From Branchiostoma floridae (Eukaryota; Chordata; Leptocardii; Amphioxiformes; Branchiostomatidae), in the NCBI RefSeq assembly GCF_000003815.2, contig NC_049991.1, forward strand, positions 4,706,033 through 4,770,032: a DNA stretch of 64,000 nt. Direction: 5' to 3'. Shown in pieces: positions 1-10,250 of the stretch (position 1 is the first letter of the stretch; every line of letters starts with the position of its first letter). The translations under genes were made by a program, and so were the position numbers. A model generated the notes under the pieces. That model was not told where the DNA came from. It was given only the letters and a program-made list of their open reading frames with translations, and made no database searches.

Positions 1-875
1 GACGGGAAAAATGGACGGATTCTTGTTGTTCTCTAAAGTAAGGAATGTTGTAAACCACGGAAAATACCTGTTTTTAGCCTACAAGATATATAGGATTCTG
101 GTCTATCATTATTACCTTCGGGTAACTTGTACAGCTTTGAAGGGACGCCCAAACAGAAATGTTAACCACGCAATTTGGAGTATTTGAACGACAGGCCTGA
201 TAGACTTTACCCTAAACAGTGGCCCACGGGAAATGGATGGATTCTTGTTCTTTTTCTAACGTTAAGAATGGTGTAGAGCATTGAAACGTCCTGTTTTGTT
301 GTTATAAGATATATAGGATTCTGGTCTATCATTATTACCTATGGGTAACTTGTACAGCTTTGAAGGGACGCCCAAACAGAAATGTTTACCATGCATTTTG
401 GAGTTTTTCAATGCAGGCCTGATAGACTTTACCCGAAACGATGGCCGACGGGAAAATTGATGGATTCTTGTTGTTTTTTAAAGTTAGGAATGCGGTAGAA
501 CATTGAGAAGTTCTGTTTTAAGATTGTAAGACATATAGGATTCTGGTCTAGCATAATTAATAACTACGGGTAACTTGTACAGCTTTAAAAGCACGCCCGA
601 ACATGTTGACCACGTAATTTGGAGTGTTTCAATGCAGGACTAATAGACTTTACCCTAAATTGTGGCCGACGGGAAAATGGATGGATTCTTATTGTTTTCT
701 AAAGTAAGGAATGTTGTAAAACACTGAAAAGACCTGTTTTAAGATTACAAGATATATAGGATTTTGGTCTATTATCATTACCTTCGGGTAACTTGTACAG
801 CTTTGAAGGGACGCCCAAACAGGAATGTTGCCCACGCCTTTTGAAGTGTTTCAATGCAGGCCTGATAGACTTTAC
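1..875. repeat. 222-bp tandem array, four units
   Basis: Units begin near 1, 225, 447 and 668, giving spacings of 224, 222 and 221 bases. Each unit opens with a GACGGGAAAA-like block, continues through GATATATAGGATTCTGGTCT and GGGTAACTTGTACAGC blocks, and closes with GCAGGCCTGATAGACTTTAC. The fourth unit runs into an assembly gap, so the array probably continues. Units differ by scattered substitutions and small indels, which indicates an old satellite rather than a recent expansion. No coding capacity is evident. Confidence 0.9.
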
Positions 876-975
876 NNNNNNNNNNNNNNNNNNNNNNNNN
901 NNNNNNNNNNNNNNNNNNNNNNNNNNNNNNNNNNNNNNNNNNNNNNNNNNNNNNNNNNNNNNNNNNNNNNNNNNN
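876..975. other. assembly gap (100 N)
   Basis: A run of exactly 100 N interrupts the last visible unit of the 222-bp array. The round size suggests a gap of unknown true length, so the array copy number is not known. Confidence 0.99.
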
Positions 976-1007
976 CCTGAAGACACTGCAGCTAACTGGA
1001 TAAATTT

Positions 1008-1070
1008 GGGGGGGGGGGGGTCACTTGTGGAAGAGGAAACTTGTGGGGTCACTTGTGGAAGAGGAAACTT
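1008..1070. repeat. G13 run and duplicated 21-mer
   Basis: Thirteen consecutive G at 1008-1020 are followed by TCACTTGTGGAAGAGGAAAC at 1021 and again at 1049, a 28-bp direct repeat. This looks like a slippage product beside the gap. Confidence 0.8.
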
Positions 1071-1692
1071 CAGGCAGTTTCATATTTACATATCAAGTGA
1101 AAAACTTTTAACCTGTTTAATCTTCACGGGTCACATCAGGTTCATTTTCAACCAAAGGGACTAGTTTAAATCTATAATGATATTCGACAAATAGCAATTA
1201 CTCAAGCAACTGGATATGACTTTGGTATTTGGCGTATCTTATTACCTCGATGTCTAACCTTCATCGACATATAATGATATTGTGGGGGACAAAATTGCTG
1301 CCGTGCTGTGCGTATGACAGATATAAGACATAGCTAAATGAACAGCGCGTTTTGAACATACAAAAAGAGGAGCGAAGCATTCAACAATATTCTTGATGTT
1401 GTTGATGGAAAGGTCGTCCATAAGATGGCTAACTAATCATTAGGGGAAAAATGATCTGTGCCTTTTTTTGCCTTGCACGCCGTTGTTTCGTCCGCTTGTG
1501 TAGAAAACAGAATGTAGGGCCATGTATTGCTTTATCCGCACGTTTAAAAGAGATATCCGTTGACTTCATGCCAATCCAAGAATGCCAACATCATAACGCC
1601 ATCTTTATTGAGTGTACTCGCTTCCTCTGGTATATACCACGTTCCCACAAAAAAAACCTGACATGAGGCCCTGCCGCGTCCGTTCGAACGTT
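1071..1692. other. no gene recognised
   Basis: Only short open frames are present, none with a recognisable family signature, and no repeat boundaries are visible before the MITE. Confidence 0.5.
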
Positions 1693-1925
1693 AAGGCGGT
1701 ATCTCACTGCACTTGGGGCACCGGTGCGGCACTGCGGGGTTCGAGCGATTACTCAACGAATTTCAGAGATAAAGAACAAATTTTCTTACGTTTTGTGTAT
1801 TTTGTTGCCTTCTAAGTCCTACTTTGTACGTATTAAGCAATATCTTAATTATAAAAAACGACGGAAATGGTGAACGAACCCCGCAGTGCCGAACCGGTGC
1901 CTCAAGTGCAGTGAGATACCACCTT
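1693..1925. mobile_element. MITE with 51-bp terminal inverted repeats
   Basis: The left arm (1693-1743) matches the reverse complement of the right arm (1875-1925) at 48 of 51 positions; both carry GGTATCTCACTGCACTTG and CACTGCGGGGTTCG. The roughly 130-bp AT-rich interior has no coding potential. Short length, strong inverted repeats and no transposase are the hallmarks of a miniature inverted-repeat transposable element. The superfamily is unclear because a target-site duplication cannot be fixed with confidence. Confidence 0.85.
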
Positions 1926-1930
1926 TACAT

Positions 1931-2050
1931 CCCCATTCCACCAAGGTGGCGACTTCGCTGAGATCGCGCTGCGACCTAAACGTTAACAAATTGCAATGCA
2001 TTTCACAGATAAAACACGATTTTTACGCTTTGTGCGTTTTGATGACTGTT
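1931..2050. mobile_element. partial MITE of the same family
   Basis: Directly after the first MITE lies GCGACTTCGCTGAGATCGCG followed by CTGCGACCTAAACG and an interior (TTTCACAGATAAAACACGAT, then a CTTTGTGCGTTTTG stretch) resembling the first element's interior at 1760-1810. It looks like a half copy abutting the first, perhaps an end-to-end insertion. Confidence 0.5.
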
Positions 2051-4007
2051 CAGTCACACATTTACATTTTGCATGATATTACCATTATGAAATCAACGGT
2101 TACACAAATCCAGTATAGCTAGGTCGAGGTCGAAAAGAGACCGCCGTCTAGAGAAATGTGCCGCCTGCTGGTTCTAGCCTTGGAGCCATCGCTATCTGAT
2201 AGTACGACTTCTACTGGCGTCATCATTAAGAAATCCGCCTCTTCGGATTTAGATTGTGCACTGTTGAGATTTGAAACGGCAGTCATGAATAATCCTACTG
2301 TGCTAAGCCAGGTGGATTTGGCGGCGCTTTGAATTGACAAGCGGCCGTTGAACCCATTGCAAACTTGACAGTATATTTTCCATAACAAGACAGCTGGAAT
2401 TTACCTGAAATATGTACATGCACAGCAATCCCAAGAATGCCCTCAGTTCGCTGCCGTTCGTAACTCGTGCGATGAATATAACCAGGTCATAGATCGTCCC
2501 TTGAAATTCAACCTCAACCACGGAAAGCGCTCACTAGAAACAAATGTATATGGTTGCTAATGTAATGAAGCCANNNNNNNNNNNNNNNNNNNNNNNNNNN
2601 NNNNNNNNNNNNNNNNNNNNNNNNNNNNNNNNNNNNNNNNNNNNNNNNNNNNNNNNNNNNNNNNNNNNNNNNNNNNNNNNNNNNNNNNNNNNNNNNNNNN
2701 NNNNNNNNNNNNNNNNNNNNNNNNNNNNNNNNNNNNNNNNNNNNNNNNNNNNNNNNNNNNNNNNNNNNNNNNNNNNNNNNNNNNNNNNNNNNNNNNNNNN
2801 NNNNNNNNNNNNNNNNNNNNNNNNNNNNNNNNNNNNNNNNNNNNNNNNNNNNNNNNNNNNNNNNNNNNNNNNNNNNNNNNNNNNNNNNNNNNNNNNNNNN
2901 NNNNNNNNNNNNNNNNNNNNNNNNNNNNNNNNNNNNNNNNNNNNNNNNNNNNNNNNNNNNNNNNNNNNNNNNNNNNNNNNNNNNNNNNNNNNNNNNNNNN
3001 NNNNNNNNNNNNNNNNNNNNNNNNNNNNNNNNNNNNNNNNNNNNNNNNNNNNNNNNNNNNNNNNNNNNNNGATGAATACATAACTTGCGGCAGATTCCAA
3101 TCAAGCAGAAAGTATTATCCAGCGGGGTTTCTGAATCTTAGAAGCCGCCTACGTCTTTAACTATTCTACCTGTCCTGTCGTATTATCGGCGCAAGGAAAC
3201 GAGACGAGTCATCATTCTTCTGGCTGATGTTTTATCTTTGCAGTTGAAACGATGGAAAGCTTAAGTTTCCGATAAAACTCAAACATTTGTCTTTTCCTAG
3301 AACTGCGACGGACTCCGCGGAATTTGTGGGAGGTTTGGACAAACCCAAAGAAGCGCCATTGACAAGATGAAGCGGCCACTCAGAGTGCTAAATTTCGGTA
3401 TCCTTAGAAATGTCCACCACAAGCCGGTGCTATCTCGGGCAGAATAATGTAAATGGTGGCCCATGGCTGCTACTATATGATCGTGTGACCGCATCTTGTG
3501 GGGGACGTTACTTTAAAAGGGGAGATGTTTGTGGGATTTGAATTTGCAGTAGGAAGAAAATGGAGTGTTCGCGATGTTTTGAAGTTTGCGATTGAAAGAA
3601 GGAGGTGTAGGCGAGCAGAAGACAGAACAAATGTGTTCGCGGTGAAAAAGGCGCCCCAAAAACCTCGAACCATAACGAACATTCCCTTTTTACAGTAGCT
3701 CTTTTTTTCGAAGAACTTTTTGGTTCGGGAGGTACCCTTGGTCTTACAGACAAAAAGTGCATTAGACTGAATTTGCCGTCCTGAGCTGGTGGCGGCATCT
3801 TCAAGTGAAATATGCCTCCTTCTTGAAATATTCTTAAGAGCGGAGAGATCCTTCAGCTGATGAGTCGGCCATATTTGATTTCTCTCCTGACAGCTGCCTG
3901 ACGATGCGATATCCTTCAGACAAATATCCCTTGGACTAAAACTTGACCGTTCGCCAACTAGTGGTTCGATATCTGCCTCGTGTACATTTTACACACTTAG
4001 CCGCCCC
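2051..4007. other. no gene recognised; includes a large gap
   Basis: Apart from the N run at 2574-3070 I see only short open frames (for example 3498-3698 plus and 3508-3804 minus), which overlap on opposite strands and show no known domain. No RNA gene or repeat boundary was found. Confidence 0.5.
2574..3070. other. assembly gap (497 N)
   Basis: A run of 497 N. Its non-round length suggests a sized gap. Confidence 0.99.
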
Positions 4008-4240
4008 CATCATACTAGACAGCGATCGCCCTACGACCTCGCTGCGACCTAGATTGGATTTGTGTGACCCTTGACTTCGTAATTGGAGTCATAGAAAATG
4101 TGAAAGAAGGATTAAGAAGACATAACAAAATACACAAGAAAAAATGCGATTTATGTACATGAAATTTGTTGTCGATGTGTCAAATTTTAGGTCGCACAGA
4201 GATCACCGCCCTAGTGGATTGGAGGTATCAATCTAGTGCT
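4008..4240. mobile_element. diverged MITE of the 1.7-kb family, opposite orientation
   Basis: GCTGCGACCTAGATTGGATT near 4040 is mirrored by a TTTTAGGTCGCACAGAGATC block near 4190, and CATACTAGACAGCGATCGCC by a GATCACCGCCCTAGTGG block. The interior segment near 4115-4150, read in reverse, resembles the interior of the 1693-1925 element (a TTTTCTTGTGTATTTTGTT block). This is an older, rearranged member of that MITE family. Confidence 0.6.
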
Positions 4241-4433
4241 ACGATTTTTTATATCCAGTATTACAATGTTGAGGCTGAATAAAGAGGACAACGTGATGAA
4301 GTGAGCATCATGTTCTAAAACACAGACACAATTACAGATAGCAACACAGATAAGACTGTCTCTTGATGTATCCAGGTAAAACAGGGCAGAAAAATTTCAA
4401 TGGGTTGGAAAATCACTGAATTTATAGACTAAA

Positions 4434-4630
4434 GCTTTTTTTATTTACCACCATTGCAAGACAGGTACAATGCAACGGTCCACGTTTGGGTGACCGTCTG
4501 TCACCGGTACCTTCCTCATGGCACTACTGACTGCAGTGTGAGGTAGATAATCCCATGAGAAAGGCAACATATGGTCGCCCAAGCGTCTGCTGTTGTATTG
4601 TACCTATCTTGCTTGTGAATAAAGAATTCT
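4434..4630. mobile_element. foldback (hairpin) element
   Basis: GCAAGACAGGTACAATGCAA (from 4456) pairs with the mirrored block ending GTATTGTACCTATCTTGC (to 4612). The similarity continues inward through GTTTGGGTGACC and GGTCGCCCAAGC and the CCTCATGG and CCATGAG blocks, leaving a loop near 4525-4550. The RNA would form one long imperfect stem. A foldback MITE is the simplest reading; a small-RNA precursor is possible but unsupported. Confidence 0.65.
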
Positions 4631-4963
4631 GTTATCCGGCGTAGACATCCTTTGATCCCCTATGAAGGAACAAACTTCGTCTTCGTTCTTACTTAGACTA
4701 ATATCCTATGCTGTTTGTGTCAATCTTTACTTCTCATATCCCACCCGATGTAATATTCCTGCTGATTATGAACATGATAAGAGGAATTTTCCTACCATAT
4801 GAATTATGACACCTGCTTTCTAGCATTCATTACGTTAGGCGACGCACAGGTCGTTATGCAGCTGATATATTGACTTTTGCTGCGTGATAAATTCGCCATA
4901 AAATAAGTTGTAAATTGAAACAGTCATAAAGTCATAATTGAGTCTCTCGTAAAACGTACATCG
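4631..4963. other. no gene recognised
   Basis: AT-rich sequence with no coherent open frame, RNA gene or repeat boundary that I can support. Confidence 0.5.
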
Positions 4964-5063
4964 NNNNNNNNNNNNNNNNNNNNNNNNNNNNNNNNNNNNN
5001 NNNNNNNNNNNNNNNNNNNNNNNNNNNNNNNNNNNNNNNNNNNNNNNNNNNNNNNNNNNNNNN
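4964..5063. other. assembly gap (100 N)
   Basis: A run of 100 N just upstream of the LINE fragment, so the LINE's 5' part may lie in the gap. Confidence 0.99.
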
Positions 5064-6003
5064 AAAAGCAAGGCCTTATCTCTTTATTGTTAAAGGAAGG
5101 GAAAAAAGGTCAGCATAAAGATCCCACAATTTTAGATAATTGGAGGCTTTTAACATTGTTGTGTTGTGAAGTAAGAATTCTTTCAAAATGCTTAGCCCTT
5201 AGAGTTAAAACAGTTATAACTGATATCATTCATAAAGACCAGACAGGATTTGTAAAGGGGAGATTCATCGGGGACAATATAAGACGGATATTAGACTTAA
5301 TTGATTATTATGAGAAAGAAGAAAAACCTGGCTTAATTTTTATTTCTAATTACAAAAAAGCTTTTGATACCATAAGGTGGGATTTTATTATAAAATTACT
5401 TGAATTCTTTAATTTTGGACCACAGTTTATTGCTTGGGTTAGAGTTTTATATAGTAACATAACAAGTTCAGTCATCAATAATGGTTATATATCTAGTCCA
5501 TTTACCTTACACCGTGGAGTAAGATAAGGATGCCCCCTTAGCCCCTATTTATCTATCATCGCAATCGAAATGTTAGCAATTAAGATTCGTCGGAATCATA
5601 ATATATCCGGATTATCTGCCAAAAGAAGAACCTCAAAAATCTCTCAGTGCAGATGATTCCAATTTTCCCTTCACCCCTGATATTTCTTCCTTTTATGGAC
5701 TTCTGGAAGATTTTGATTCCTTTTCTCGAATATCTGGCCTTCTATTGATTCAGAATTTTGATAAGTGCAAGGTTTCAAGGATAGGAACTTTGAAAAAAAC
5801 ACAAATTTTGTATTACCCTCAGGTCATCCTATTAAGTGGGTAGATGGAGGTAAAGAGATATTAGGTATATATATTCCTGTAGACTTAGCCAATATTGTGG
5901 CTCAAAATTTTGACCCTCTTTAGCCAAAATAGACAAACTTCTATTCCCATGGAAGGGAAAAAACTGTCATTATCTGGAAAAATTACAATTATGCCCTCCT
6001 TGG
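5064..6003 (+). pseudogene. L1/Tx1-like LINE reverse transcriptase, dead
   Basis: The 5087-5527 frame reads NWRLLTLL, QTGFVKGRFIGDNIR and KKAFDTIRW, the order of RT motifs in L1/Tx1-type LINEs. Residues before KKAFD read ISNY where a catalytic Asp (F-x-D-Y) is usual. A TAA at 5525 falls exactly where GVRQGCPLSP would need Gln; the GCPLSPY block follows in the same frame. The ADD catalytic motif (LSADDSNF, from 5645) lies in another frame, and a WKGKKLSLSGKI-like block ends the visible part at about 6000. Known: this RT copies element RNA at the target site. Seen: at least one stop, two frameshifts and a changed catalytic position, so it is inactive. The 3' end is replaced by a tandem array. 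Confidence 0.85.
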
Positions 6004-6023
6004 CAGATGTTTCGTGTAAGACA

Positions 6024-6562
6024 TCACGAAATCGCCGGCAAGCGCAGCCAGGCTTGCGGGGGTCTGTCGGGGTCCGTGCCCGATCGCGCCGTCCATGTGT
6101 ACGCTACATCATCACGATGTACGCGTCGATAACGTCACGAAATTGTCCGCAAGCGCAGCCAGGGATACGGGGGCCTGTCGGGCCCGTGCCCGATCGCGCC
6201 GTCCATGTGTACGCTGCATCATCACGATATGCGCGTCGATAACGTCACGAAATTGTCGGCAAGCGCAGCCAGGGATGCGGGGGCCTGTCGGGGCCATGCC
6301 CGATCGCGCTGTCCATGTGTACGCCGCATCATCACGATATGCGCGTCGATAACGTCACGAAATTGTCGGCAAGCGCAGCCAGGGATGCGGGGGCCTGTCG
6401 GGGCCATGCCCGATCGCGCCGTCCATGTGTACGCTGCATCATCACTATGTACGCGTCGATAACGTCACGACATTGTCGGCAAGCGCGGCCAGGGATGCGG
6501 GGCCTATCAAGGTACATGCCCGATCGCGCAGTACATGTGAAAGGCGCATCATCGCGTATAAG
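6024..6562. repeat. 110-bp GC-rich tandem array, five units
   Basis: Units start at TCACGAAAT-type positions 6024, 6135, 6245, 6355 and 6465 (spacing 111 then 110). Conserved blocks are GGCAAGCGCAGCCAGGGAT, GGGGGCCTGTCGG, GCCCGATCGCGCCGTCCATG and TACGCTGCATCATCACGAT. Because 110 is not a multiple of three, the overlapping open frames on both strands are by-products of repetition. The array is much richer in CpG than its flanks and starts exactly where the LINE stops. Confidence 0.95.
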
Positions 6563-7135
6563 ATGTTGTGCATGACCGTTCCTACTGGTGTATTACACTA
6601 TACATATGATCTGAAATGCCCTGTAGTATTGTAGCAGGTCTTGCCGCTACAAGGGTATCGGGGCATGCCACTGCTCGTGTGCGGGATGACCTGGGCTTTC
6701 CGCCGTAGATGATATTGTGGTCGATCGTTTCGACTGGTGTGACATTATACGGATGGTCTAAAATGCCCTGTAGTATTGTAGTAGATCTTGCCGCTGTGAG
6801 GCTAGCGGGGTACACCGCTGCTCACGCACGGGGTGACCTGGCCTTTCATGCCGTAAAAGATCTTGAGGTTAACCGTTCCTACTGATGTATTACATTATAC
6901 GGATGGTCTGAAATGCCCTGTAGTAGTGTAGTAATGTAGTAGGTCTTGCCGCTACGAGAGTAGCGGGGCACGCCACTGCTGGTGTACGGGACCACCTGGC
7001 CTTCCATGCCGTTAAAGATATTGAGGTTGACCGTTCCTGCTGATGTATTACATTATACGGATGGGTTGAAACGTCCTGTAGTATTGTAGTAGGTCTTGCC
7101 GCTACAAGGGTATCGGGGTATGCCACTTCTCGGAA
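6563..7135. repeat. 149-bp tandem array with a conserved hairpin
   Basis: The GACCGTTCCTACTG-type block recurs at 6574, 6723, 6871 and 7029 (spacings 149, 148, 158). Each unit has TGCCCTGTAGTATTGTAG, then CTTGCCGCTAC and GTAGCGGGG, then a CTGG-CTTTC block. The third unit is longer because a TGTAGTA motif is expanded. CCGCTAC and GTAGCGG can pair, perfectly in the third unit and with changes in the others. Confidence 0.9.
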
Positions 7136-7849
7136 CTTGCTAAATTATGAGATGTACATTGTGCTGAGCAACAACAAAATGTGTGAAATTCATTTTCATG
7201 TATCCTTATCTGCCTCGTTCACGAAGTCCAGCCAAGATATGCCTTATGTTGAGCTCACCTCAATATTCCTATTCCACTATAGCAATTTTTGACAATTATG
7301 CATGGTTTTCATGATGCTACACACACAAAAATGACCATGAACCTGCCACCGAATGTAAGATTTTACCTTGTATCATGATTCAAACCCGAAAAATATCCAT
7401 AAAGTCTTCCTAACTGTGACGGCTCATGTTAAATGTGTTCCAATCAAACAATGGTTGTTGTCAAATCATCATGTATCTTTCTTTATAGCAAAGGTAAAAC
7501 CAGCCATCAAGCTCACTGGTTGGAGGTAATGACCTTTTAAAATGACTGGGATTTAGAGAGATGAAAATTCTGTGTTAATTGCTTCTGTCAACTGCCTTTG
7601 GCACATGATGATGAGCACACACCCTTTAATTATCGGTGCTTACTCTCCATTTTCTTAGTTATCAAAAACAAACAAACCCATGCTAAAACTCGTATCTTTA
7701 TCAGAAATATCATTGAACGGAGTGGGTTTATAAAATTCCTTCAGTGATTATGCAAATAGGATTATACTAAAAATCATGACGATTCGTCAAACCCTTCCTG
7801 AGACATTCCCTTTCAATGTCTGACACACGGTTCCAGCAGCCGCTAGAAT
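7136..7849. other. no gene recognised
   Basis: AT-rich sequence with no open frame of note and no repeat boundary that I can support. Confidence 0.5.
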
Positions 7850-8110
7850 GCAAAACCTAAACCACTTACTCCCGGTCTTTAAGAGCTCACAAAAATCACG
7901 ACCATTGCACGTCCAGAACTCGAGATATCAAACCAGGAAGTTCCGCTGTAGAACCAAAACAAACCGCTAGGGGCCCAAAATCGAATCGTTTCAAGATCTA
8001 ATAAAGACCGACCCACGTACCAAATATCAATACAGTCCATCCGGGCATTCTTGAGTAATGCTGGTCTTCTACACATACACACACTCACAAACACACATAA
8101 CCTCATGGCG
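7850..8110. repeat. probable dispersed non-autonomous repeat with CA-rich tail
   Basis: The segment runs CCGCTAGGGGCCCAAAATCG, TTTCAAGATCTAATAAAGAC, a CCCACGTACCAAATATCA block, CATTCTTGAGTAATGCTGGT and an ACACATACACACACTCACAA tail. From memory, blocks of this type recur in marine-invertebrate genomes as a dispersed repeat ending in a CA-rich microsatellite. The class (SINE-like or MITE) is not settled. Confidence 0.4.
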
Positions 8111-9860
8111 TAGGTAGACATAGCGTGAGGGTTTTAATTACATGGCTGTTTATAGTTTTACATACCTATCTCACACTCCAAGTATGAGCCGTTTTGGTCG
8201 ACCCCATCTTCCGATCGACCTCTTTTTTTCATGCAGTGACTTTTGATTATATACAGCCTTTCAATATTGAGCTAATATTTTCTGAGCGATATATGACATA
8301 TATTTCAGATGTCATCTTCAGGGGTAATGTTACTGCATGAACACTTCAAAATTGTATCTTCTATGGATGAAAGTTAATTTCATCTTCATTATCAATAATT
8401 CAAAAATGATTTCTGTAGGTATGCATTCATAATTCCCACGAAATTCCTTGTCACAGAGCACGAAATCGATCGGCGGATGGGTCTTGGATCTCTAAATGAC
8501 AGTTTTGGACAGTAATACGCCCATCGATCGACGTTCGTATGTCTTCAACCCCCGTTTAATGTGATCGGGTAGATAAAAATGAAAACATACATGGGCCGAG
8601 AAAACGGTAAGAGGATGATCTCTGAAAATAAACATTTTGAAGTAGAATAAACTGGGGACCGTGCTACTGCTGTTTGGCTGGTGACAAGTAAAGTTAACTC
8701 GTAACTAACCGACTGCTCTGCAATTTTGTGTTCTAAGGTCGACACGTCAGCTGCAGTTTATTATAAGTCCGCCAAATTCGTTGCGATATGCTTTGTCAGG
8801 GTGTTGTCTCTAGCTATTCGTCCTCTGTTTCAATAGATGATCCATTATGAAGAACATCGAGAATCTAAACCAAACAACTTCAAATTCAAATGTTGTGAAA
8901 GAATATAGAACCTATTGCAACAGCGTGTCTAGATATCAATAACAGTGCGAAAACATATAATGTGTTTGTATTTTTTTTCTTGTGAAGCCCGTCGATAGCA
9001 ATAAGACTGGTTTCCATAACCCACATATAAACTTGGAGCTGCGCATGTACATGTGCTTTCAGGTAACGGTTTATCCGTCAGACATGTAAAACTTTGCATA
9101 TTACATGCATTCGTATCCCATCGACAATACTGAAAAGTGTTACTTTTCAATAAATGAAACAGAGGATTTCTATCTATGTATGGTACTCTACAGTGATACC
9201 AAAGTATCGAGCAAATGTTGAGAACATATGAAGGATTATTCCGGCATGGTAAAACGTCAGACGTATTTTAAACAGAACGTCAGTGATCCAAGTCAATTGT
9301 GAATTGCGTAAATCCAATGTTTTATTACACGCAGGATCCTTGGTCTTAGATATCATTATGGGAACTTAGGTTGCAAATAACAAGGTACCGTATATTGAAA
9401 CACTCGTAGGATGAAAGAACTTCTTAAGACTCGAACGCAACATGACATTCGAAGACTGCTTTCTGCCTTGTGATACAAATTGGAAGTTTTTTCTAATGAT
9501 ATGGGCAATCGCGCGTTCTTGCCAATTGGATACTAATTTCAGTCTACGTGCGAAGACATGGGACAATAACATTTAAACATTTAAAGTACAACAGAAAAAT
9601 ATCACATTTTCCATTAACACAATGCTACATTTTTCTTGTTCCTCCTTAATACGCCATGCAAAGAAATATAATTAATCATGGTGCGAATGTTTGACGCCAA
9701 AGGCCTCCCAATGGCCGTAGCGACGTACATGACAACCGCAAGCTGCGTCACAGAAATCGTTGCAATGCCCCCTCTCATACAAATAGTTTAAAATCCTAAT
9801 TAGTAGAATCTGTTGTGCAACCTGTTTAGAATAGCCTGGAAGAAGCTGAGTGTATCCCTG
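8111..9860. other. no gene recognised
   Basis: Short open frames only. A 12-bp near-inverted repeat (TCATGCAGTGAC near 8229 and GTTACTGCATGA near 8328) is the only structure seen. Confidence 0.45.
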
Positions 9861-9872
9861 AGCTGGGGACGA

Positions 9873-9887
9873 GGGGGGGGGGGGGGG
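9873..9887 (+). repeat. G15 homopolymer
   Basis: Fifteen consecutive G at 9873-9887, one of several long G or C runs in the window. Confidence 0.95.
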
Positions 9888-9986
9888 TTCTTACACCCAA
9901 AGACAAGAATTAATCGACCATAAGCCAGTTAAGGATCTCACTGCTGAACGTTGCTAGATGTTGTTCTTCACCACAGTAACGGAGCT

Positions 9987-10250
9987 GATGACAGCCTTTT
10001 TTTTTCTATTTGCTTTTGGACAGACAAGGACAATGTGGCACTGCACTCAAGTTTTTTGTAACTTATATCAACAGTGCCACATGCACGGTACCCATTTTTA
10101 CACCTGGGTGAAGTGAGGAAAGTCGTGTAAAGTGCCTTTCCCAAGGGCACAACGTCGGGGGCATGGCGGGGATCGAACTCAGAACCTCTAGATTTCGAGC
10201 CGAACGCTCTACCAGTTACGCCACGCCCGACGCCACACGATGACAGCCTT
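9987..10250 (-). mobile_element. tRNA-derived SINE with 12-bp target-site duplication
   Basis: GATGACAGCCTT occurs at 9987-9998 and again at 10239-10250, flanking a unit that reads on the minus strand as a tRNA-like head (about 10232 down to 10157), a central body and an A-rich 3' end (T10 on the plus strand, 9997-10006). Known: SINEs are transcribed by Pol III and mobilised by LINE reverse transcriptase, which leaves such duplications. The body contains CCTTGGGAAAGGCACTTTAC and a CCCAGGTGTAAAAATGGGTACC-like stretch that resembles, from memory, the conserved central domain of deuterostome SINEs. The clean duplication means the insertion is fairly recent. It sits inside a dead LINE, so it was inserted into existing repeat DNA. 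Confidence 0.88.
10170..10223 (-). promoter_or_regulatory. internal Pol III promoter (A and B boxes) of the SINE
   Basis: On the minus strand TGGCGTAACTGG (10223-10212) matches the A-box consensus except at one position, and GTTCGATCC (10178-10170) matches the B box. The anticodon-loop equivalent reads CTCGAAA. The cloverleaf is followed by a long body, so this is a SINE promoter, not a working tRNA gene. Confidence 0.75.

Noticed and set aside
1-875. Hammerhead motif in the 222-bp satellite (CTGATAG text)
   Set aside because: CTGATAG lacks the required GA at the end of the core, and no GAAA with a stem follows at the right distance.
2514-3104. Open frames of 174-196 codons
   Set aside because: They consist almost wholly of unknown bases from the 497-N gap.
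4456-4612. A microRNA precursor
   Set aside because: The stem is longer and looser than a typical precursor, and nothing shows a mature arm. A foldback MITE is simpler.
6095-6634. Overlapping His- and Arg-rich frames (85, 85, 86 and 69 codons) as genes
   Set aside because: They recur every 110 bases in shifting frames and are products of the tandem array.
10157-10232. A functional tRNA-Ser gene on the minus strand
   Set aside because: The tRNA-like head is followed by a long body and A tail and flanked by a target duplication, which marks a SINE.
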